From SG8-4 sp964598225 (GTDB lineage: Bacteria; Planctomycetota; Phycisphaerae; Sedimentisphaerales; Anaerobacaceae): 64,000 bases of DNA. The notes beneath the pieces were generated by a model, which was not told the DNA's origin, searched no databases, and worked only from the letters and a program-made list of their open reading frames with translations. Position numbers and translations under genes: made by a program. Every line of letters begins with the position of its first letter. Positions within the stretch are counted from its first letter, which is position 1. The DNA lies in contig CAZRBG010000019.1 of the NCBI GenBank assembly GCA_964598225.1, positions 1-64,000 on the forward strand, written 5' to 3'. This document shows, one piece after another, positions 1-8,029 of the stretch.

Positions 1-3
1 TTA

Positions 4-2019
4 TTACGCCAGACCATATACAAATCGGGAAGTTATTTCATGCACGATCCTAAGATCTTCGAAGTCGACTTTGCAGTCGCCGTTTATGTCGCCGGCGATT
101 ATGGTTTCGCAGACCGGGCCGCCGAAATATGATTTACTTGCCTCGCCAGTGCCGCCGTATGCGCCCATGTTGATAACACCGCCGTTCGGGAACGGCTCGT
201 GACCGATCGGACTATCCGGATCGCCCGCATCGATGCACGGACTGGTCACGTCATCCTGTACCCAGCTTTGACTCTCCGGGTCCCATCGCCCGGCCTGAGA
301 TTTCAAATGATAGTCACCATTCACCCAGATTGCATCGGGATGATTTGGTTCGACAATTAGGTTTGGATCATTGATGTTAGCCCAATAGCCTGGATCAACA
401 AAAAGCGGATTCTCATCAATATTTGCCATGCCCCACACTACAGCATTGCATGGATCATAAATTGAAACTGCCCCTCCAAATAAATTCGTATAGTTGATTG
501 TAATTTCTGAGCCATCCGGATTATATATTTCATTGCCGCCATCCCAGAGAATGCAGTTTATCAGTTTAATATTGTTAACTTTGTTGCCCGAATCACTGCT
601 CAAAGCCCTTCCATTTTCTCCCAAATTATCAGCGAACGTACAATTAACTAATGTCGGATTGCTATCTAGATAGGCATATATACCCCCGCCGTCTCTGGTC
701 GAGTTTCCAGCGAACACACAATGTTGTATCGCTGGATTGCTTTGCTTATTGTAAATACCACCGCCGAAAACAGATGACTGGTTTGCGACAAACCTGCAAC
801 CAACCAAAACAGACTCGCTGTCATAGTTCGCCAATCCGCCACCTGACTGCTCAGCTACGTTACCATTGAATATGCATTCGACCAGCATTGGACTACTTTG
901 ACTATTTTGTATTCCAGCTCCGGAATGTGCATTGTTAGAAAGGAAGACACAATTCTTCAATGCCGGCTCGCTTTTGAAATGATTGGACATCCCACCACCT
1001 GAATTCTCTGCGCGGTTTCCTTCAAATATGCAACTATCTAGTGTGGGAGAACTACCATAATTGAACACACCGCCACCACGATAAGCCGAGTTTTCGATAA
1101 ATTTGCAGTCAATAATTTCTGAGGTGCATCCAGTGCTGTTAAATAATGCTCCGCCAAGCCCGTTCTCAACTACAATAATATCATAATTCTTTGAAGTTAT
1201 CTCGCGCGCCACATTCTTGTAAAAGGTACAGTTAAGAAATCTGGGATTGCCACCTGCGTTATGTATTCCACCGCCGTTACCAGCCAGGTTTCCTCTGAAT
1301 GTACAGTTTAGAACGTTCGGATTTCCATGAAGATTATACATACCGCCACCGGCAGGCTGATGTTGAGTTGGCTCAATAGGAAGATATGGCTCTGCATTCC
1401 CCCCTGTAACAATGAAACCGTCAATGACTGCATTTGGATCTGTCCCGCTTCCTGTTACAACATGATGACTATTGTCGCCATAGTTATGTTCATTTAACAG
1501 GGCCGTCATGTCGGAATCGTCAATGTGAGAGTCGCCGTCGAAATCGAAAGTCTCACATCCATTTTCGAGACGCACCATGCGACCGGTGAAGCACTCCAAA
1601 AAACTTTCCAAAGGTAGAGGAATGTCATCACTTTGGAGGTCGCCGCTTAGGATAGTCTCGTAAAGTTCGATATTCCGTTCATTCGGATCGGATTCTCTTA
1701 TACCAGCATATCCGCCGACGATTCTACCTCCGTTGATTAGTTGGAATGTTGCCTCTCTATGGCCGGCTGTTCGGTCAGCTCCTTTGTCGGGTGTATACGT
1801 TCCCTGTGCAACTAGAATCTCGACAGGCTTATCGGCGGAATTTGCATCCGCAAGGGCGTCCTGCAGGAAAGCGTACGCATCGCTCCAGCTTGTGCCGTCG
1901 TTGGCGCCGGCGGCGTCGTCGTCGACGTAGATGGTTTTTGCCGGGGCGATGGTGCATATTGCCGAGAGCAGGAGTGCTGACGCTGTGAAGAACGCCGGGC
2001 GGTTCGGTCTGCTCGACAT
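4..2019 (-). CDS. Secreted right-handed beta-helix repeat protein with dockerin-like C-terminus
   Basis: A 671-residue protein with an N-terminal signal peptide (about residues 1-27, ending near APA). Residues about 200-520 contain many short repeats of the type N-C-x-F-x-x-N followed by GGGxxN, the pattern of polymorphic-outer-membrane or parallel beta-helix proteins. An internal Asp-rich segment (DFDGDSHIDDSD, about residue 157) and a C-terminal segment starting at residue 643 (GDINGDCKVDFEDL) both look like single EF-hand/dockerin halves, common at the ends of planctomycete exported proteins. It probably acts at the cell surface or outside the cell, in adhesion or polysaccharide binding; no catalytic motif is visible. 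It lies downstream of the secretion locus on the same strand but is separated from it by repeats, so co-transcription is uncertain. Confidence 0.8.
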   Translation of the reverse strand: MSSRPNRPAFFTASALLLSAICTIAPAKTIYVDDDAAGANDGTSWSDAYAFLQDALADANSADKPVEILVAQGTYTPDKGADRTAGHREATFQLINGGRIVGGYAGIRESDPNERNIELYETILSGDLQSDDIPLPLESFLECFTGRMVRLENGCETFDFDGDSHIDDSDMTALLNEHNYGDNSHHVVTGSGTDPNAVIDGFIVTGGNAEPYLPIEPTQHQPAGGGMYNLHGNPNVLNCTFRGNLAGNGGGIHNAGGNPRFLNCTFYKNVAREITSKNYDIIVVENGLGGALFNSTGCTSEIIDCKFIENSAYRGGGVFNYGSSPTLDSCIFEGNRAENSGGGMSNHFKSEPALKNCVFLSNNAHSGAGIQNSQSSPMLVECIFNGNVAEQSGGGLANYDSESVLVGCRFVANQSSVFGGGIYNKQSNPAIQHCVFAGNSTRDGGGIYAYLDSNPTLVNCTFADNLGENGRALSSDSGNKVNNIKLINCILWDGGNEIYNPDGSEITINYTNLFGGAVSIYDPCNAVVWGMANIDENPLFVDPGYWANINDPNLIVEPNHPDAIWVNGDYHLKSQAGRWDPESQSWVQDDVTSPCIDAGDPDSPIGHEPFPNGGVINMGAYGGTGEASKSYFGGPVCETIIAGDINGDCKVDFEDLRIVHEITSRFVYGLA

Positions 2020-2110
2020 ATCGGTGGCCTCCTATATGCGAATCCTCATTAATGCTAATATAGCAGATTGTTGCAGGGCAGGCAAGGGAATTTGTGGCTG
2101 AAACCAACAC

Positions 2111-2265
2111 GCCGCGCTGTCATTCCCGCCCATTCCTGTCATTCCCGCGAAGGCGGGAATCCATAATCGTGAGCAACTGGATTCCTGCCTCCGCAGGAAT
2201 GACAATCTTTCGCAGGAATGACAATCTTTCGCAGGAATGACAATCTTTCGCAGCAATGACAAAAA
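2111..2265. repeat. REP-like palindrome with tandem 19-bp extension
   Basis: A CATTCCCGCGAAGGCGGGAA hairpin at about 2138-2161 is followed by a related CCTGCCTCCGCAGG hairpin. The right end is then amplified as head-to-tail 19-bp units at 2192-2210, 2211-2229 and 2230-2248, with a degenerate fourth unit from 2249. The same palindrome family recurs near 18095, 20577 and 34890. It lies in the 454-bp space between the beta-helix gene and gspF. No convincing gene lies in that space. Confidence 0.85.
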
Positions 2266-2418
2266 GGATCAGATACAGTGGAAATGGTTCGATGGATCGC
2301 ACCCGACATGTTGAGAAGGACGGTTGTCCAGCGTGTGCAAAATGAATTTTGCATATCCTACGCAATACTCGGAATGAAGGTCGGGAGAGGAGAGACCCAT
2401 CTCTACGCAATACGCCGT

Positions 2419-2472
2419 TCGTAGTGTGCCCGTGAGGGCATTCTTAAACAACGCCTTACGGCGTCACTACGA
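2419..2472. repeat. TTCGTAGTG/CACTACGAA two-hairpin element, copy 1
   Basis: The outer arms TCGTAGTG (2419-2426) and CACTACGA (2465-2472) enclose two smaller palindromes, GCCCGTGAGGGC and CGCCTTACGGCG. The element ends one base before the gspF stop codon at 2474-2476, so its RNA could fold at the 3' end of the secretion-operon transcript. A closely matching copy lies at 21473-21525, and an interrupted copy at 48310-48646. Confidence 0.8.
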
Positions 2473-2473
2473 C

Positions 2474-3715
2474 CTAATGTGCAATAACGCTTGAGATTCT
2501 GAAGACCGGCAGGAGCAGGGCGATTGCGATTGTTCCGATTATGATGCCCATGATCGTAATCATCACCGGCTCTATCAGTGCCATGACGTTTTTGATCGAG
2601 TTTTCGAGCTTCTTCTCGTAGAAGACCGAAACCTTGTCGCAGACCTCGCCGAGCTTGCCGCTTTTTTCGCCGGCCCGGAGCATCTGGAGGATGCCCGGCG
2701 CGATCAGCTCGTTGCCGGGCGAGATCTGTATTGACTCGGACAACTGGTAGCCGTCACGGATTTTCTTGTCGACGTTCATCCAGAGCCGCTGGAAGTAGTA
2801 ATTGCGGCACGATCCCTGCATGACCTCTATCGAATCGAGCAGGCTAACGCCGGTGTTGACCATCGTCGCCATTATTCGCATGCTGCGCGTCACAACGGTG
2901 TCCACGAACATAGTTCCGATCACGGGCGTGTTGATCTTGATGTAGTCTATCACCCGCCGGCCCGTCAGCGTCCCGGCCCAATAATACAGGCCGAAGGAGG
3001 CGAGGATTATCGTGGTGACCGCTCCGGTCATGAACTCGAAATTGCCCAGCAGCTTGCTGAAGCCGACCAGCACTTGCGTGAGCTTCGGCAGGGCGGCGCC
3101 CCTTGCTTCGTAGATTCCCATGAACCGCGGCAATACGAAGAACATCAGCGTCCCGGTCGCCGCGACCGCCATAAGCGCCATGATAAAGGGATACGTCAGC
3201 GCGCCTTTTATTCGCTTGCGGGTCTCGGACTCGAAGTTCAGATACCCGGCAAGAATGTTGAGCATCTCGCCCATTCTCCCGGATGCTTCGGAAGCCCTGA
3301 CCATGCTGATGAACATAACGCTGAAGATATTCGGATAAGCGGCCAGGGCCTTCGAGAAACTCTCGCCGCTCTTGACCTTTTCGGCGACTGCCGAAATCAC
3401 CGACTTGAACGTTGCATGTTTGCTTACTGCGGAAGATTCGGCTATGGCGTCGAGAGCATCGCTGAGCACCACGCCGCTGTCGAGCATTACCGAAAGTTGC
3501 GTGGTAAATAATATGAGTTCGGCGGATTTTACCCTGCTCCTTTGCAGCTCCGGTTCGGTCGCGCTGTGAACTTGTTGTTGCCAGGCTTTTCCGAAGTCTT
3601 TGTTTATCCGGGTATTCAGGTCTGCATCGAACCCTGGCGGCTCGGCCATTGCCGGCGCCTTATTCGTCTGCGTTGCCTGAGACTTTTGTTCAGTTTTTGT
3701 CGCTGAAGCACTCAT
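2474..3715 (-). CDS. gspF: Type II secretion / type IV pilus inner-membrane platform protein (GspF/PilC family)
   Basis: Two tandem GspF domains are visible. The first begins near LILFTTQLSVMLDSG and the second near MRIMATMVNTGVSLLD; each is followed by the family's RxxEASG or RAGEKSG signature. Three hydrophobic stretches (KGALTYPFIMALMAVAATG, the region before YYWAG, and the C-terminal IMGIIIGTIAIALLLPVF) are the expected membrane segments. The platform protein couples the GspE ATPase to pseudopilin assembly. I start it at the ATG at 3715 (MSASATKTEQ). The longer open frame to 3802 is translated repeat DNA (TTGCGTATTGCGTG-like). It is the last gene of the secretion locus, 93 bp after gspE. 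Confidence 0.93.
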   Translation of the reverse strand: MSASATKTEQKSQATQTNKAPAMAEPPGFDADLNTRINKDFGKAWQQQVHSATEPELQRSRVKSAELILFTTQLSVMLDSGVVLSDALDAIAESSAVSKHATFKSVISAVAEKVKSGESFSKALAAYPNIFSVMFISMVRASEASGRMGEMLNILAGYLNFESETRKRIKGALTYPFIMALMAVAATGTLMFFVLPRFMGIYEARGAALPKLTQVLVGFSKLLGNFEFMTGAVTTIILASFGLYYWAGTLTGRRVIDYIKINTPVIGTMFVDTVVTRSMRIMATMVNTGVSLLDSIEVMQGSCRNYYFQRLWMNVDKKIRDGYQLSESIQISPGNELIAPGILQMLRAGEKSGKLGEVCDKVSVFYEKKLENSIKNVMALIEPVMITIMGIIIGTIAIALLLPVFRISSVIAH

Positions 3716-3719
3716 AATT

Positions 3720-3805
3720 CGTTTTGCGTATCGCGTTTTGCGTATTGCGTGCACGAACTCCCTATGGGACGCCTTTCGGCGGACACAATACGAATCACGC
3801 AATAC
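3720..3805. repeat. Small inverted repeat (GCGTATTGCGTG type) between gspE and gspF
   Basis: GCGTATTGCGTG at about 3740-3751 is matched by CACGCAATACG near 3796-3806 in inverted orientation, with TTTCGGCGG in the loop. Related ACGCAATAC words occur at 2357-2413. The repeat separates two genes that are otherwise tightly coupled, and it explains the spurious N-terminal extension of the GspF frame. Confidence 0.6.
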
Positions 3806-3808
3806 GAG

Positions 3809-5527
3809 TTATACCTCCGCTTGTGTTGTTCTTAGAACTTCCTCGATCGATACGATTCCCGCTCGGACCTTTTCTATACCGTCTGTTTTGAGCGGGACCA
3901 TTCCGTTTTCGAGCGCCTTAGCACGGAGCTTTTTGAGGCTTGATCCTTCGTTTATCATCTCCATAATCTGGTCGTTCGGCACAAACAGTTCGTGAATGGC
4001 GATTCTGCCCGAATAACCGGTGTTGCGGCATTTCTTACAACCGACGCCGCGACAGAATTCATCGAACTCGCCGCCGACTTTTTCGACTATTTTCCGTATG
4101 CTCGATGGCGGCTCGTATTCCGTCTTGCACTTGGGGCATATCTTTCGCACGAGTCGCTGGGCCAGGATCGCGATCAGTGAAGCGCTCACCAGGTACGGTG
4201 CGATGTTCAGGTCCAGCAGCCGCGTCACCGCTCCGGGGGCGTCGTTCGTGTGCAGCGTCGAGAGTACGAGGTGCCCCGTCAGCGCCGCCTGCACCGCGAT
4301 GTTGGCGGTTGCCTGGTCGCGGATTTCACCGACCATTATTATATCCGGGTCCTGTCGGAGCAGGCTTCGCAGGGCGGTTGAGAATTCAAAACCCGCGGCC
4401 TGATTCACCTGGAACTGATTTATGCCGGCGATATTACACTCGACAGGGTCTTCGACCGTGCAAATATTGACGTCTTCGGTGTTCAGCTCGCTCAGTGCGG
4501 CGTAGAGCGTGGTGTTCTTGCCCGAACCGGTCGGACCGGTCACCAGAACTATGCCGTTCGGCGCTTGAATGACTCTGCGGAACAGCTTTAGATTCTCTAA
4601 GGTGAATCCGAGCGATTCGAGGTTGAACAGAACCTTCTGCGGATCGATTACTCTTATAACGACCTTTTCGCCGAAGTTGCCCGGCATGACGGAGACTCGC
4701 AGGTCGATCGGCCTGCCTTCGACCAGCACGTGAATGCCGCCGTCCTGCGGCAGACGCCGCTGGGCGATGTCCAGTTCCGACATGATCTTAACACGAGAGA
4801 CAATCGCCGCGTGCATTTGATATGGCAGGTCTATCTTTTCGTATAACCTTCCGTCCACCCGATAGCGGACCCGCAGTTGCTTGTCGTCCGGTTCTATGTG
4901 GATGTCGCTGGCGTTCTCGCGCACGGCGTTGTAGAGCAGGTAGTTGACCAGCTTGACAACGGGCGACTGGCCCGCTATCTCTTCGAGATTGCTTATATCC
5001 TGCGTGATATTCTCGATGAGCGAGAAGTCCTCGAGTCCGTCGTCGTCGATAATATCGTCGATAACAAAGACGTTCGCGGCGGGCAGGTAAGTTTGCAGCG
5101 TGGCCTTGATGTCCTTGCTCGTCGAGCAGACTATCTGCACCTGGCAGCCGCTTATGCGTTCTATTTCATCCATCAAAAAGACGTTTGCCGGTTCGCAGAC
5201 CGCCGCTGTGAGCACGCCGTGAACCTCGAACAGCGGCAGAACGATGTGCTCTTCGAGAAAATCCCTCGGCAGCTTCTCCAGCACCTTGGGATCGCAGATC
5301 TTGGGTCCCACCTGCGCGTACGGCACGCCGTAAGCCCTGGCCAGCGCCGCGGCTATCTGGTTTTCCGTGCAGTAGCCCATCTCGACCAGAAGCTCGCCGA
5401 GCAGCTTGCGATGGCCTTTTTCTTTCTGTTCGGCCAGAGCCCTCTCGATCTGCTCGTCGGTTACGACGCCTCGTTCGAGCAACAATTGTCCGAGCTGGGT
5501 TTTGTTTTCAACCGCTATCTGGCTCAT
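3809..5527 (-). CDS. gspE: Type II secretion / pilus assembly ATPase (GspE/PilB family)
   Basis: A 572-residue hexameric motor ATPase that powers pseudopilus assembly from the cytoplasmic face. It has an N-terminal MshEN/GspE_N-type domain (residues about 1-150), then the catalytic core: Walker A GPTGSGKNTTLY at 331-342, Walker B region DPDIIMVGEIRD at 393-404, and a His box TGHLVLSTLHTND at 417-429. A four-Cys zinc site (C464, C467, C497, C500) is typical of GspE. The residue after the Walker A lysine, normally Thr or Ser, reads as Asn (N338, codon AAC at 4514-4516). All other motifs are intact, so the enzyme is probably functional but unusual. Confidence 0.95.
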   Translation of the reverse strand: MSQIAVENKTQLGQLLLERGVVTDEQIERALAEQKEKGHRKLLGELLVEMGYCTENQIAAALARAYGVPYAQVGPKICDPKVLEKLPRDFLEEHIVLPLFEVHGVLTAAVCEPANVFLMDEIERISGCQVQIVCSTSKDIKATLQTYLPAANVFVIDDIIDDDGLEDFSLIENITQDISNLEEIAGQSPVVKLVNYLLYNAVRENASDIHIEPDDKQLRVRYRVDGRLYEKIDLPYQMHAAIVSRVKIMSELDIAQRRLPQDGGIHVLVEGRPIDLRVSVMPGNFGEKVVIRVIDPQKVLFNLESLGFTLENLKLFRRVIQAPNGIVLVTGPTGSGKNTTLYAALSELNTEDVNICTVEDPVECNIAGINQFQVNQAAGFEFSTALRSLLRQDPDIIMVGEIRDQATANIAVQAALTGHLVLSTLHTNDAPGAVTRLLDLNIAPYLVSASLIAILAQRLVRKICPKCKTEYEPPSSIRKIVEKVGGEFDEFCRGVGCKKCRNTGYSGRIAIHELFVPNDQIMEMINEGSSLKKLRAKALENGMVPLKTDGIEKVRAGIVSIEEVLRTTQAEV

Positions 5528-5553
5528 TTTTCCATTTCTCTGATTCGACGCTC

Positions 5554-5889
5554 TTATGCGAAGCTCTTCACCGCCTCGGTGAGTTCGTTATAATGAGCGA
5601 ATTCGCTTGCCAGCCGAGTTATTTCAAGGATTCTCAGGCAGTTCTCATCGAGTCCGGCCAGCCTCAGCTCGCGCATGTTCTCGTTGCAGTAGTCACGGGC
5701 CCAGAGCAACTGTTCGAGTCCCTCGCTGTCGATGAATCCAACGTTGCTCATGTCGAGCACGATACCGACTCTGTCTTTGGATACGATGTCGATTATCGCG
5801 TCCTGAAACATTTCAACTACGTCACTGTCGAGATCGCCGTGAAGCTCCACGACTGTAACGTCGTTATAGTCTTGTACCTTCAGTTTCAT
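5554..5889 (-). CDS. STAS-domain protein (anti-sigma factor antagonist-like)
   Basis: A single STAS domain of 111 residues, the usual length of SpoIIAA-type antagonists. The phosphorylatable motif is present as GFIDSEGLEQLL, with Ser at the conserved position. These proteins relay signals by binding or releasing a kinase/anti-sigma partner according to their phosphorylation state. The start ATG overlaps the stop of the upstream HD-GYP gene (ATGA), so the two are translationally coupled. No RsbW-like kinase lies in the window, so the partner is unknown. Its position between the HD-GYP protein and GspE suggests a regulatory role in secretion or pilus activity. Confidence 0.88.
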   Translation of the reverse strand: MKLKVQDYNDVTVVELHGDLDSDVVEMFQDAIIDIVSKDRVGIVLDMSNVGFIDSEGLEQLLWARDYCNENMRELRLAGLDENCLRILEITRLASEFAHYNELTEAVKSFA

Positions 5890-7553
5890 ATCAAAAGTGT
5901 TCCTATGGCCGCAGTTCCATAATCTCCGGGACTCTTGCCATCGTGTGTTTTATTGAAACCGTCCTGCATCGTGCTCCAGAGAATGCCGATGTCACCGGCG
6001 AGAAATATTGTTCCGATTCTCTCGTCAAACTGCGTTCCCAACCCTTTTTCTATTTCAGCAAGCGCTTTGTCGATATTCATAGCATTTCTATAGGTTCTCT
6101 TCGAAGTCATCGCGTCGAAACTGTCGGCAAGCCCGACGATCTTCCCCATCAGAGGTATCTTGTCGCCGGCCAGGCCCTCCGGATATCCCCTTCCATCAAT
6201 TCTTTCATGGTGAGAAAGCACGCCCGGAACAATGTCACGCATTTGTTTTATTTCGCGTAGAATACCCGCTCCTATCGAAGGATGCCTTCTTATGCTGGCG
6301 AACTCTTCATCGTTCAGCTTTCCGTTTTTGCGCAGGACTGCTTCGTCTATTCCTATTTTTCCGATGTCGTGCAGCAGTCCGGCCAGATATATCCTGTGGA
6401 TCTGCTCTTCCTCCAGGGGTTCCTGCTCTGCGAGCCGCTCGGCGATCCAACGGGATATAAACGCCACTCTTTCCGAATGGCCGTGCGTATAATTATCCTT
6501 GGCGTCGATGCTGCTGGTCAGTGCCTTCAGAGAGCCGATGAACAGCTCCTTGAGGTCCTTGAAAAGTCTGCCGTTCTGGATAAATACGGCACAACCGCCG
6601 GCTACCGAGTTGAACAGTTTTATGTCGGTGCTGTCGAAATCCTGCTTGCCGACCCTATTGACTGCGACCATCAGTCCCATCATCCGGTTGCCGTCCTGGC
6701 TAATCCCGCCAAAATGGGATTCCGCCTGTTCCTTACTGAACAGCGGCACGGCGATGATATTCTTGACCTTGCCCGGCCATTCGTGCTTGAAAGCCGAATC
6801 CACCTCGCTGTCGAGAAGCGCTTCCCTGCCGGCGTTCAACTCCTCGGCCAGCCGGTAATGGAGAATCGCAGCCGCCTGGTCGTCTATGTCGATTAAGCCC
6901 GAACCGGCCGCGATTACCAGCTTTCGCACTCCATTCACGTCCTTTTCGAGCAGGATGGCTATGCCTTCAACAAAGACAATTTCCGTAAGGCTGTCGCAGG
7001 CCATTTGCAGGAAGTTCGAGTCCGCCTCGGTGACCTTCATGTTGGTGCTGAGCCTGTGGAGCAGCACCAGTTCTTCGTAAGTTTGCGCCAGTTCCGTGCT
7101 GACCTTTACGATCTGCTCTTCCGCTTTTGTCTCTGCCTGAAATTTCTCCGCCAGAAACCTCAACATCTCGGCGAAATGTTCTCCGTCCGCCGGCGCCGAC
7201 TCTTTCTCCCCGAGATCGAGCAGCGCCACCGCGACCGATTCAGGAGACTTGCCGCCGATGTGAGTGGACTTGAGCGTAACGGCCAGAATGCTTTCGGTAT
7301 CCCCCAGACGCCAAACTGCGATGCCCGGCTCATTAACTGAATCTTCCAGATTGTCCTTGTCGAGCACCTGCCTGCTCAATTCCATCAGCAGTTTTGAATC
7401 GCTTGTGAATCTGTCGCTCTCTCGAAGCAGAGCAAGTTCGCCATCGGTGTCACAAACCGCGAAAGTGACGCCGAAACCTTCCATCGCCGCTCCGAACCGC
7501 TCCAGCTCCCGCACCCGCAATGAGCTTATACTTTTTCCAATCGTTGTCGCCAT
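5886..7553 (-). CDS. GAF and HD-GYP domain protein, predicted cyclic-di-GMP phosphodiesterase
   Basis: A 555-residue cytoplasmic protein. Residues about 1-135 form an unassigned N-terminal sensor region, 140-165 are likely coiled coil, and 165-330 resemble a GAF domain. The HD-GYP domain covers about 345-510, with H395-D396 (LLHDIGKIG), HHE at 448-450 and GRGYP at 454-458, so the catalytic and metal-binding residues are present. Such enzymes degrade cyclic di-GMP. It sits in a secretion operon beside a STAS protein, a receiver and a histidine kinase, which suggests it lowers c-di-GMP as part of the same signalling chain. Confidence 0.92.
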   Translation of the reverse strand: MATTIGKSISSLRVRELERFGAAMEGFGVTFAVCDTDGELALLRESDRFTSDSKLLMELSRQVLDKDNLEDSVNEPGIAVWRLGDTESILAVTLKSTHIGGKSPESVAVALLDLGEKESAPADGEHFAEMLRFLAEKFQAETKAEEQIVKVSTELAQTYEELVLLHRLSTNMKVTEADSNFLQMACDSLTEIVFVEGIAILLEKDVNGVRKLVIAAGSGLIDIDDQAAAILHYRLAEELNAGREALLDSEVDSAFKHEWPGKVKNIIAVPLFSKEQAESHFGGISQDGNRMMGLMVAVNRVGKQDFDSTDIKLFNSVAGGCAVFIQNGRLFKDLKELFIGSLKALTSSIDAKDNYTHGHSERVAFISRWIAERLAEQEPLEEEQIHRIYLAGLLHDIGKIGIDEAVLRKNGKLNDEEFASIRRHPSIGAGILREIKQMRDIVPGVLSHHERIDGRGYPEGLAGDKIPLMGKIVGLADSFDAMTSKRTYRNAMNIDKALAEIEKGLGTQFDERIGTIFLAGDIGILWSTMQDGFNKTHDGKSPGDYGTAAIGTLLI

Positions 7554-7586
7554 ATCGTCTGTACGGTCCTCCTTTGCCCGGCGATA

Positions 7587-7979
7587 CTAATTGTCGCCCA
7601 CCAGCTCTTTTTGATAGAGAATGTCCTCTATGTTGCCTAACAATTCCTTCGGGCTGAACGGTTTGCTGAGACACCCCTGTATCTTTAATTCATCCTTCTG
7701 CTCCTGCGAAATGGCAAAACTCCTTGCGGTAAGCATTATTATCGGCGTATTCTTAGTCTCTTCGTGCTCGCGCAGCTTGCCCACAAGCTCGAGACCCGTC
7801 ATGGCCGGCATCTGATAATCGGTCACGATTATGTCGGGCTTATCTCTTAGCGCCGTCTCGAGAGCCTCGACGCCGTTGTCGGCCGAGATTACCTCATAGC
7901 CGTTGTTGCGAAGTTTTATCGCCACCACGTGAACAATATGTATCTCATCATCCACAACCAGCACTGTTTTGTCCGCCAT
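7587..7979 (-). CDS. Single-domain response regulator (CheY-like receiver)
   Basis: A stand-alone receiver of 130 residues with the acidic pair D10-D11, the phosphoacceptor D54 (VTDYQMP), T84 (MLTAR) and K106 (SKPFS). No output domain is present, so it should act through protein-protein contact. A strong Shine-Dalgarno sequence (GGAGGAAGG) precedes the ATG. The histidine kinase gene lies 50 bp upstream on the same strand, which makes that kinase the likely phosphodonor. The HD-GYP and STAS genes follow directly, and a link to one of these or to the GspE motor is the simplest hypothesis. Confidence 0.93.
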   Translation of the reverse strand: MADKTVLVVDDEIHIVHVVAIKLRNNGYEVISADNGVEALETALRDKPDIIVTDYQMPAMTGLELVGKLREHEETKNTPIIMLTARSFAISQEQKDELKIQGCLSKPFSPKELLGNIEDILYQKELVGDN

Positions 7980-8029
7980 TATCCTTCCTCCAGTAAGTTG
8001 ATAAAACCTGTTTTTTTCGTTGACAGCAC

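Noticed and set aside
3716..3802. Longer start for gspF (MRDSYCVRRK...)
   Set aside because: The extra 29 codons read a GCGTATTGCGTG-type inverted repeat; no ribosome-binding site or conservation supports it.
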